Below, one piece after another: positions 18,014 through 27,200 of a stretch of 59,242 bases of DNA; positions within the stretch are counted from its first letter, which is position 1; each line of letters starts with the position of its first letter. A model generated the notes under the pieces. The model saw only the letters and a list, made by a program, of their open reading frames with translations, ran no database searches and was not told where the DNA came from. Source of the DNA: Bacteroidia bacterium (lineage in GTDB: Bacteria > Bacteroidota > Bacteroidia > B-17B0 > Aurantibacillaceae); the NCBI GenBank assembly GCA_020846335.1, contig JADLED010000220.1:1-59242 (forward strand), read 5' to 3'. The translations under genes and the position numbers were made by a program.

Positions 18014-19051
18014 ATGCGCCTTCACAGGATTATACCTTTTGTTTTTTTGCTTGCTTTTTTTTCCTGCAAAAAAGACACCATTGAGCAAATTCCTGTTAAA
18101 GACATTGTGGCATGTATTAATGGTCCACTGCAAACAGAAAATGCTACCGGCAACACCTACACGTGGTGTGGCGAAAATGCCGATGAGGTGGAATGGAAAT
18201 TGAATGGTAGCGCAGTGTTAGCCGTTGGCGCCAATTTTACACCCGTTTTTACCAACAAAGGCAAACAGGTAATAAGTGCTACCGGAAAAAACGCTGCTTA
18301 CAGTAAAGAAATAAATCTGGAAGTTGCTTATGGCATCAACTCAAAAATTATTTGCAGGGTAACTGTTCTTTACCCTACACTGGGCAACAAAAAAAACTTT
18401 TGGGCTTTTCTCTACAACAGCAAATCCGATTGGGTAACGGATGCCATTAAAGGTAACCACAAACTGGCGGCAGATTCGGTTAATTGCCGCGACACAACGG
18501 CTATCAAAGGCGTTTCGCATTTTGCGTTTTTTAAAAACGTGTATGCCACCGGAAGTAAAAAACTGGTCACAGTGGAATACCTCGACCCACTAAGGCCAAC
18601 CAATCGCGAAAGCAGTTGGCACCATGCCTACAATCATCCTGAGGGTAATGTTATTGTAAAAAATGAGGATGGTGTGAATGACACTTGCAGCGTTTACATG
18701 GACCGTGCTTCGAAATGGATATTTACAATGAAATGGAATCTCACACAAATTGATACCGGCTTTGGCGCCGGCACTGCCACCCAATGCGCTGCAGATGATT
18801 ATGTGCGATTTTATCCGGATGGCACCTGGAAATATTTTCCCGGAACCGATTTTTGTGTGGCCGATGAGGAGACCAGCAGTGGTGTGTTTGTAACCCTGCC
18901 TTACTTAACTGAAGGAGGTCTTTCGGTTATTCAAACAAATGAGGGGCCGCTGAAACGCTTTGGTGCTTATGCCTGGGTGATGAGTGATACCTTTGAATCT
19001 TCTTTTTGGCTGGCACCTAAAGGAGCACTTGTGTTATCGCCCAATTGGTGA
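18014..19051 (+). CDS. Lipoprotein with PKD-like and lipocalin-like parts
   Basis: A 345-residue lipoprotein: signal MRLHRIIPFVFLLAFFSCKK with the lipobox cysteine at about residue 18. Residues about 30-100 look like an Ig/PKD-type beta sandwich (EWKLNGSAVLAVGANFTPVF). The C-terminal half includes ADDYVRFYPDGTWKYFPGTDFC, resembling the beta-hairpin of lipocalin-like domains of Bacteroidota, with a paired-cysteine look. Both assignments are from pattern only. TATTTTTG at 18001-18008 matches a -7 element but sits only 5 bases from the ATG, so either the transcript is nearly leaderless or the true start lies downstream. Confidence 0.65.
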   Translation: MRLHRIIPFVFLLAFFSCKKDTIEQIPVKDIVACINGPLQTENATGNTYTWCGENADEVEWKLNGSAVLAVGANFTPVFTNKGKQVISATGKNAAYSKEINLEVAYGINSKIICRVTVLYPTLGNKKNFWAFLYNSKSDWVTDAIKGNHKLAADSVNCRDTTAIKGVSHFAFFKNVYATGSKKLVTVEYLDPLRPTNRESSWHHAYNHPEGNVIVKNEDGVNDTCSVYMDRASKWIFTMKWNLTQIDTGFGAGTATQCAADDYVRFYPDGTWKYFPGTDFCVADEETSSGVFVTLPYLTEGGLSVIQTNEGPLKRFGAYAWVMSDTFESSFWLAPKGALVLSPNW

Positions 19052-19067
19052 TTTGGTTTTACTTTTT

Positions 19068-19649
19068 CTAAGAAGCGTAAAAGCCAAGGGCATCAATTTG
19101 TTCCCACACTTTTTGAGGAAGAAAAAAACGTACATCCTTTTTTTCCTTAATAGCATTGCGAATAAATGTGGAAGAAATTTCCATAAGCGGAGCTTGCGTA
19201 AGGTGTACGTGAGGATGGTTGTCAAACTCGCTGGCTGTTGCGTCAGGACGGGGATACACGTAAATGTTATAACCGTTCAAAATTTCGAGGTAATTTTTCC
19301 ACTTGCTAAAGTTTTGAAGATTGTCCTGCCCCATGATTAAACTGAATCGGTGTTGTGGGTATTTTTCTTCGAGGTGCACAAGGGTGTTGATGGTGTAGGA
19401 AGGTTGAGGCAAATTAAACTCAACATTACTACTTCTAATGCCGGGTGCGTCGTCGATGGCCAGATTAACCAAATGCAAACGATGGTTTTGATCGAGTAAC
19501 TGGTTTTTATTTTTTAAGGGGTTGTGAGGGCTAAGCACCAGCCATACTTCATCCATATCGGTAAAACTGAGCATGTAATTGGCCAAAGCCAAATGCCCGA
19601 TGTGAACCGGATTAAATGAACCAAAGAATAAGCCAATGTGCATACCCAA
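19068..19649 (-). CDS. nadD: NadD, nicotinate-nucleotide adenylyltransferase
   Basis: A 193-residue nucleotidyltransferase of the NadD family, adenylating nicotinate mononucleotide in NAD synthesis. The signature GSFNPVHIGHLALA (HxGH) and the C-terminal ISSTFIRNAI motif are intact. Two ATGs compete for the start (MGMHIGLFFG); the difference is two residues. It is divergent from the pabB-like gene. Confidence 0.95.
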   Translation of the reverse strand: MGMHIGLFFGSFNPVHIGHLALANYMLSFTDMDEVWLVLSPHNPLKNKNQLLDQNHRLHLVNLAIDDAPGIRSSNVEFNLPQPSYTINTLVHLEEKYPQHRFSLIMGQDNLQNFSKWKNYLEILNGYNIYVYPRPDATASEFDNHPHVHLTQAPLMEISSTFIRNAIKEKKDVRFFLPQKVWEQIDALGFYAS

Positions 19650-19680
19650 AATTACTGGTTATTTTTCTATTTTTACAGAT

Positions 19681-20742
19681 ATGTTTCAGTCTTCGGGCAA
19701 TTTTATTTTTATTCCAGACAAAGGCAACGCATTGAGCGGAAAGCTTTATGAATTGGGCGAAGCAAACGGGTACAGAAAAAACGCTTTGGTTATTATTCCT
19801 TATCAAAATCCTCAGGTAAAAGCACCCCGGTCTTTTTTTTTCGAAATAAAAAATATCCGTGAGGTACAAAATGTTGAACCGGTTTTAAATCCCAATAAAA
19901 TCAACATTGAACTAAAAGCCCGCACACCAAAAGAAACGTATTTAAAAAAGATAAGTGGCTTAAAAGAACACATTCAGCAAGGCAATATATACGAAATAAA
20001 CTATTGCATGGAATTTTATGCTTCAGAAATTACTCTGAATGTGCCGGAGGTATTTGCCAACCTGTATCATCTCACAAAAGCGCCCTATTCAGCACTTGTA
20101 AAAATTGGCGATGAATTTACCATTTGTGGAAGTCCTGAATTGTTTTTAAAAAAAGAAAACGATTTACTTTTTACCAAACCAATTAAAGGCACGATTAAAA
20201 GGGGGGCCACTCCTGAAGAAGACGAAGCATTAAAAAACAATTTGTATCACAGTTTAAAAGAGCGCACCGAAAATGTGATGGCGGTGGATGTGGCGCGCAA
20301 TGACCTTTCGCACTTTGCCACCAAAGGCAGTGTGGAGGTAAATAAATTATACAACATCGAAACCTTTGAAACCGTGCACCAAATGGTGAGCACGGTGAGT
20401 TGCAAAATTAAACCAGGTACTTCTTTTGAAGAAATAATTGAAGCCACTTTTCCGATGGCAAGTATGACCGGGGCGCCTAAACTCCGCGCCATGCAATTGA
20501 TTGATGAGTTCGAGGATTTTGAGCGAAAAAACTATTCGGGTACCATGGGCATTATTGATGAGAATGGTGATTTTACTTTATCAGTAATTATCCGCAGTGT
20601 TTTTTACAATCAACAATCAAAACAACTTTCTATTGCGGTTGGCGGAGCAATTACGTATTTGAGCGAACCTGAAAAAGAATATGAGGAATGTTTGCTTAAG
20701 GCCAAAGCTATGCTCAGGGCATTGGATGCGGGATTGTTATAA
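19681..20742 (+). CDS. pabB: PabB-like aminodeoxychorismate synthase component I
   Basis: A chorismate-binding enzyme of 353 residues if it starts at ATG 19681 (MFQSSGNFIFIP). An in-frame ATG at 19636 would add 15 residues but would overlap nadD. The chorismate-binding core is clear: TKPIKGTIKRGATPEED, VAVDVARNDLSHF-type motif, TFPMASMTGAPKLRAM and GTMGIID. The lysine in PIKGT marks aminodeoxychorismate synthase rather than anthranilate synthase. It is shorter than E. coli PabB and lacks most of the N-terminal regulatory part. No amidotransferase partner is adjacent. Confidence 0.88.
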   Translation: MFQSSGNFIFIPDKGNALSGKLYELGEANGYRKNALVIIPYQNPQVKAPRSFFFEIKNIREVQNVEPVLNPNKINIELKARTPKETYLKKISGLKEHIQQGNIYEINYCMEFYASEITLNVPEVFANLYHLTKAPYSALVKIGDEFTICGSPELFLKKENDLLFTKPIKGTIKRGATPEEDEALKNNLYHSLKERTENVMAVDVARNDLSHFATKGSVEVNKLYNIETFETVHQMVSTVSCKIKPGTSFEEIIEATFPMASMTGAPKLRAMQLIDEFEDFERKNYSGTMGIIDENGDFTLSVIIRSVFYNQQSKQLSIAVGGAITYLSEPEKEYEECLLKAKAMLRALDAGLL

Positions 20743-20979
20743 AATCTGTTTCGATTGTACATCCCTTAATCTGCATCATGACTGTTCTACTTTACAAATT
20801 TACTTAAATAGTAAAGACACTTCCTTTCAACTATTTAGTCTTCGGTATTCCTAAATTTTTTAGTATACGGGTTTCCCCTATTGACATTACCTAATCCTTT
20901 AAATACCATTGTAGCGTAATAAACTGCAATAACCAGTTTAACCCAGCACCTAAATTAAATTTTATCAAAATTGTACACC
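20743..20979. other. AT-rich spacer upstream of the Tc toxin locus
   Basis: This 237-base gap separates pabB from the Tc locus. I found no full TAnnTTTG element with a correctly spaced TTTG; the nearest are TAAATTTT-like stretches. No repeat, tRNA or integration-site duplication was seen. Confidence 0.4.
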
Positions 20980-21174
20980 ATGGTTGAAATTAAAACATTT
21001 ATGCCAAAACCAATGCGGTTTTCTGAAGGCCGTGAGTGCCGTAATTCAATAAACGTAGACGATTTGATAGTGAAATCTTTGCCTTCACACTCCGGCTGCT
21101 ATTTCCAGTTTATGAGAAAAGACCGGGATTTATACAGTCTGATTTCTTTAATGCCTAAGCTCAACACTAATTAA
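20980..21174 (+). CDS. Small ORF just upstream of the TcA gene
   Basis: A 64-codon ORF starting at ATG 20980 (MVEIKTFMPKPMRF) and ending 46 bases before the TcA start, same strand. An in-frame TTG at 20971 would add three residues. It is basic, has two isolated cysteines and no membrane segment or signal. I recognise no family. It could be a leader or regulatory peptide, a small partner of the toxin, or a chance ORF. Confidence 0.4.
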   Translation: MVEIKTFMPKPMRFSEGRECRNSINVDDLIVKSLPSHSGCYFQFMRKDRDLYSLISLMPKLNTN

Positions 21175-21220
21175 CGCATAGAATTACCATTAAACTAAAC
21201 GCATATTAAACACTTAAACA

Positions 21221-24200
21221 ATGGCAACACCTAATAAAATTTTACTGCTAAATCGCCTTAATACATTTCTGAAAAATAATCCAGGATTTAATCCTCTGGA
21301 TTTTAATTCAAAAGATCCCGGTTTGTTAATGCAATATGTCTGGTCGAAAAAAACAGACCAAATACAACTTATTCCTTTATTAAATTCTTTAAAATCCTTT
21401 GCAGAAATCGGGTTGGGCCAGAGTGTTTCCTTACAACTATTAAAAAAGGATATTTACTCGCCTTTACAAATTACCCAACTGCCAAGATTGGAATACAAAA
21501 AAATGGTGACTTCGTTTGGATCAGAATCAGAACTTTCTGCTTATGAAAAAACGTTGGCAATAAAAAATAATGTTTTGCTTGAAACGCTCAACATCATTCA
21601 ATCAGGCGAGGAATATGTGAATGCTGGTATGTTTAACAATGCACCGCAAGAAATTGCAAATTCTTCGCAGGAATTAAAAAAACTTTTCATTGCAGCAAAT
21701 GGCTGCGCCTGTTCGGATTGCACTTCTGTATTTTCGCCAGCCGCTTATTTTGCCGATTTGAATCGATTAATAAACGACTATCTTGATACAAGCAAGGTTC
21801 CTCCCGCCTTAAAACTTTCGGAGCGCAGGGAAGATCTTGGCAAAATTAAGGACAGTTGCGCTGCTTCATTTGACAGTAAACCTTATCTCGAAATTGTAAA
21901 CACGGTGTTGGAGCATCATGCCGACAAAAATCAATCCGTTAATACACTTTCAACTAAAACCTTTCCCTTTAATCTACCCTATAACTTTAATCAGAAGCGC
22001 AGTCACAGGTATCTATCACACCTTAATACCAATATGGCTGAACTCTATCGGATTTTTGCCCAGCAACCCAACGGAACAATTGTGGCGCGTGAGTTCCTTC
22101 AGTTATCTATAGAAGAAGTAAGTTTAATTACAACGGAAATTACGGATGAAACGATACTTGCCGCCCATTATGGTTTTGACAAAAATAATTTAAACTGGAA
22201 AACGGAATTATCTTCGGTGCCTGAATTTCTTTACCGCTCCGGCCTCAGCCGAAAACAACTGGATGAACTTTTATTCTTGAATCTTCACCCAGCCGAGCGC
22301 GAAGCAGGATATTTAAGCAAATTATTTGTACATCAAGCATCCTCAAATTTACCGTTATCGGAACACATCAACATTACAAATGAAAAATTGCATTTATCTG
22401 TAAGCAATGATACCCCCTCTGCTTTTCATTTCGACCGCTTGCACCGATTTATTCGCCTTACGCAGCGACTTGGCTGGAGTTTTGCCGATTTAGATTTGGT
22501 GTTGCGCAGTGCCTGCGGAAATAAGTTGGATTTAAATGCGTTAACTATAATTGGTGCAGTAAACTATTTACGATTAACCTGGAATGTAGAGATTAGCGAA
22601 TTACAAGTTTTATGGTCAACACTGGATCATCTTGGTTTTGGAAATGGCCCTGAATTTAGTTTATCCGATCCGTTCAACCGTCTCTTCAATAATTCTTTGG
22701 CTGCTACATCCGGCAGTTACACTCTTCCCAACAATTCCGATTCAACTAAAATAATCTATAAAAAACTTTTTGGCGAAAATTTTCCGGCACTCGAAAATGG
22801 TGTACTTGTTAACTCCAGATTGCTGGGTGCTTTTCGTATTACAGAAGATGAATTAAAACAAATTATAACCTGCATTCCATCTACAAGTCCTTATGACAAT
22901 CCCCTTTCGCTTGAAAGCCTGTCGCTCATTCAACGGTATGTAGCCACAGCCCAACTGCTCAATTTAAAAATTAAGGATTTACTTATTTTACTCGACTTAA
23001 TTAAGACAGACAAAAATCTGGTTGGTTACAACCCTTTTGATATTTTCATTCCCTTTAAGGCTCCTGATGCATTTACAGATATTCATGCTCTATTCAGAAG
23101 TGAAAAACCAACAGATACAATTTACCTGATTCAATTGCTTTCGCAGTTAGCAAACTGGATTAAAAATTACAAACTCACACCAACGCAGCTTTCAAAATTT
23201 TGTGCAGAAAAAAAGCAGGGAGGTCTTCTTACCGAGGAACAATTAAGAGAACTCTTTCAAAACCTTAAAAATAAATTCAGACAAGTACTTCTTGAAAGCC
23301 ATCAGTTGGCGGTTTTTGGGAAATCAGAGGCAGAAGCGCAAATTGAATTTGAAAGACTGTGTTCAGATCCTGACCGGGTGTTAAACAAAAGCGGTATCGT
23401 ATTAAAAAAATGGAGCGATTCCTACGCTCAAAAACTAATTGATGAAACAGCAGATCGCCAGCAAAAATGTGTATTTAAAGTTCTTGCAGCAGGTTTGGGT
23501 GTAAATGAACTACAAATCCCTCCTTTAGTAAATGAAGCTTACAAAACCACAGGCTCTGACTTTAATGTTGTTGCACTTATCATGGTTCCCATTCTTGGAG
23601 CAAGCGACATTACTCCCGATATCGACGATGAGCATGGAAGTTTTCAATCGTTTTTTAAAGCACTTCCGGTAATTACAGAAATCACCAAACGATTTCAATT
23701 AACTGCATTTGACCTTGAAAAAATCACGGTAAATCCTGGATTTTTTGAATTTGATTTAAATAATCCACTTGGTCTGCTCAGTATTTCTAACCTGCGCACT
23801 CTTTCCGATTTGAGAAAAGTTAACATAACTGAAGCTTCTGTGTTTATGCACATCCGCGAACTACTGGCTTTAAAACAAAAAAATGATTTTGCACTGTTGT
23901 TAGGTAAAGACAAGGATAGTATAGTAGCTAATTTCTGGGACACACAATGGAGTAGCACCGAACCCTCTCACGAAAATGTTGCTAACAGTTTGGCAGGCCT
24001 TTTAAAAGCCAAGGCGGGCGAACAGGGATGGGAAATTCTTGAAAAGAAAACGGAAAGTGAATTTATGACAGGGAAACGTGATCGCTTAGTGCCTTATGTC
24101 ATTCACAAATTACAATCTACCAAAGAACTGAATTATATTAAAAGTGTTCGCGACTTATATGAATATCTGTTGCTTGATATTGAAATGGGTGCAGATATAA

Positions 24201-27200
24201 AAACATCGCTGCTACAAAATGCCATTGCTACTATGCAACTCTATGTTAACCGTTGCCACATGCATTTAGAAAACGGGGTGCTAATTAATGAACAGAATTC
24301 GCTGGAAAAGAAATGGGCATGGATGAACCACTACCGCACCTGGGAAGCCAATCGCAAAGTATTTATGTATCCCGAAAATTATTTGCAACCCAATCTCCGT
24401 CCAAACCAGAGTCCTATTTTTAAAACACTGTCGCAAACCATTTTACAGGGCGATGGCAGCGAAGAGAATGTGGAAACTGCCTTTAATGGCTATCTGGAAG
24501 AATTTTCGGTTGTTGCCAACTTAAACATTTGCGGAAGCTATTTATTCGACGATTTGACTGACAAGACATTGGTGCTTGTTGGCCAAAGTGCTACCAGTCC
24601 GGTTAAAACCTATTACCGTACTGCGCGCTTTATTGGCACCACAACGGGTACTGTGTGGTCGCCCTGGGAAGAAATTCAGGTGACGATGAACAGCGATAAA
24701 CTGTATCCGGTTTATGCCTTCGGAAAATTATTTGTGTTTTGGGTGGAAGTAAGGGAATATAAACGTGATTTAAACGACCAAGACAAACCCAAGCCGAAAG
24801 AATATAAGGCTACCATATTATACACTTTTCAAAAAGTTAATGACCAGTGGCATCAGGCACAAACACTTGGCGAAGTTGAACTGGGTCCTTTGCCCGATGA
24901 AAATAAACCACAACCTGCATGGTGGAGAAATGTAGCAACTGCCTACAACATAGAATTAAAAAAGCTTGGTATATTTTTCGGTGAAGTTAATTCCCTTTCA
25001 AATATTTCCGTATTTCCTCACTTGTTTTTGCTGAATGAAAACTTGACAATTCAGCAAGCTTTCGCAAAGAATGGTGCAATTGGCATTCCATCCATCTGGT
25101 TAAATAACAACCAACCAACCATAGCCAACAGTCCTGTTATACGAAACGTGCCAAAAGAAAACTTCCTCCCCATTACTAATCAGCCCGATTGGTCAATATT
25201 TAATGGCATGGGCAGTTTGTTTCTCATCAGACCATTGAATACCGCACCTGCTCTTGACGTTGCTAAAATAATTGCGCCAAATCATATCAGCGCCGGGCAA
25301 AAACAAATTGCATGTATGGCAAATAAAATGACGGCGAAAATTAATGACGACAGTTTAAAAAAAGGTTTTCGGTTTCAGTCATACATGTACCTTGACAGAA
25401 AAGCAATAAATTCCACACTAATTAGTTTAAAATCCAATAATGGAAGTTATAATGTTTTTACACTATTTTATGATTCAGGACATATTAAGCTTACTTTGCT
25501 TAATCAACCCGGGACCGATCAACTAGAGTTCAAAATCGAGGAGAGTCATTGGAATACATGGATTCTAGTAAAGGTTCATTTCGGCGAACTTGAAGACGGA
25601 CTGTTATACGGAGGCATAATGGTTAATGATCGAAACTTGCCTGTGTCACGAAACGCACCGCTTGAGTATAAAGCAATGACGCTTGAAATTTCACCATTTG
25701 CGGGCATATACATGACTGATTTAAGCTTATGGGATTCGAACGACAAAACAACTAACGTTGGTAAAAACATTGCCTGGTGGCCACTTAACGGCGACTTTAA
25801 TGATAACACCATAAACAAGCAACACCTTACTTCCGATTTGCCCAATTTATTCTCTCCGTTTTTTCATAAAACCATAGAGTATTCCACAAATTATCCGGCA
25901 AGTCAATACTTCCACATTCACAGACTGAGTTCTAATGTTGTGCCTTCACTTATTCACCGGTTACATACCGGTGGTGTGAATGAGCTGTTAAATAATGAAA
26001 CCCAAAAAACCCGCGAATTGCCCGCCTTTGGTGATAATGTCGGAGAAATTACCTTTGACAACAGATATATAAAAAGAATACCAACAAGCAAACATCTGGG
26101 TTTTGAAGACGCAGACGGACTTTATTACTGGGAATTGTTTTTCCATGCTCCATGGTTGTTAGCCAATCACTTAAACAATGAGCAGAATTTTGCCGAAGCG
26201 CAACGGTGGTACCAATATATTTTTAATCCTACCATTAAGGAGGATGCAAATGAGCAACACTACCGCTGGCGTTTTATTCCTTTACAAAATTCTACATCAA
26301 ATCCACCCAGTGGCAAACCATTTAAAATTACCTGGCAAAAGGACGGGCCATTTAAAAAATTATATGCCCCAAAATTTGATGGAAAAGAATCCTATATTGA
26401 ATTGGATAACACCATTGACCTGACAAATAAAAATTTTACCATTGAATTTTGGGCGAAAATAAATGTTAGTAATAATTCTAGTTTGTTTAGTTTGGGATTT
26501 GGAGGCGATAGTAATGGCCTGCGTATTTTCATAACAGAAAAGCAACTTAGTTTTAGTTTTTATAACAATGATATATTTACTGACATTACAAACCTGAACG
26601 GGGAATGGAACCATTGGGCCTTTACGTACGATATGGCCGGCGATGCAGGCAACACTAAATCGGGCAAAAAAATATACCTGAATGGAAAATTACTTAATAG
26701 CAATCTGTTTAGAGAACAATTGCCGTTTATTGGAAAAGGTCCTTCGTTTATTGGAAAAACAAATTGGTACAATGATGCCGTATTTAATGGACAACTAAGC
26801 GAAATGCGAATCTGGTTAAGTGCAAGAAACGAAAAAGAAATTACAAATTCATACAATCGGGCACTAACTGTATTTGAAGTAAAAAGTCCCGACTTGCTTT
26901 GCTATTGGCCACTTGATAAGGTAGATGGTGATAAAGTTCCTAATCTCGCGGAGTATTACCGTAACTGGGATTTGTCAGGTAACTTATCCGGAAAACTCAG
27001 TCTGTTGGCAAAAGACCCCTTTGATCCTGAAAACGTAGCAGCCATAAGACCAATTGCTTATAAAAAAGCATTGGCCGCATCGTTCCTTGGTAATCTGCTC
27101 GATAATGGCGATGCCCTCTTTCGCGCTTATACCTCCGAAAGTATTACCGAAGCTACCATGTATTACATTATGGCCTCGCAACTATTAGGTAAGCGACCAA

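Noticed and set aside
24500-24760. True neuraminidase activity in the TcA protein
   Set aside because: The neuraminidase-like region of TcA proteins is structural; I saw no Asp-box array or catalytic set supporting sialidase activity.
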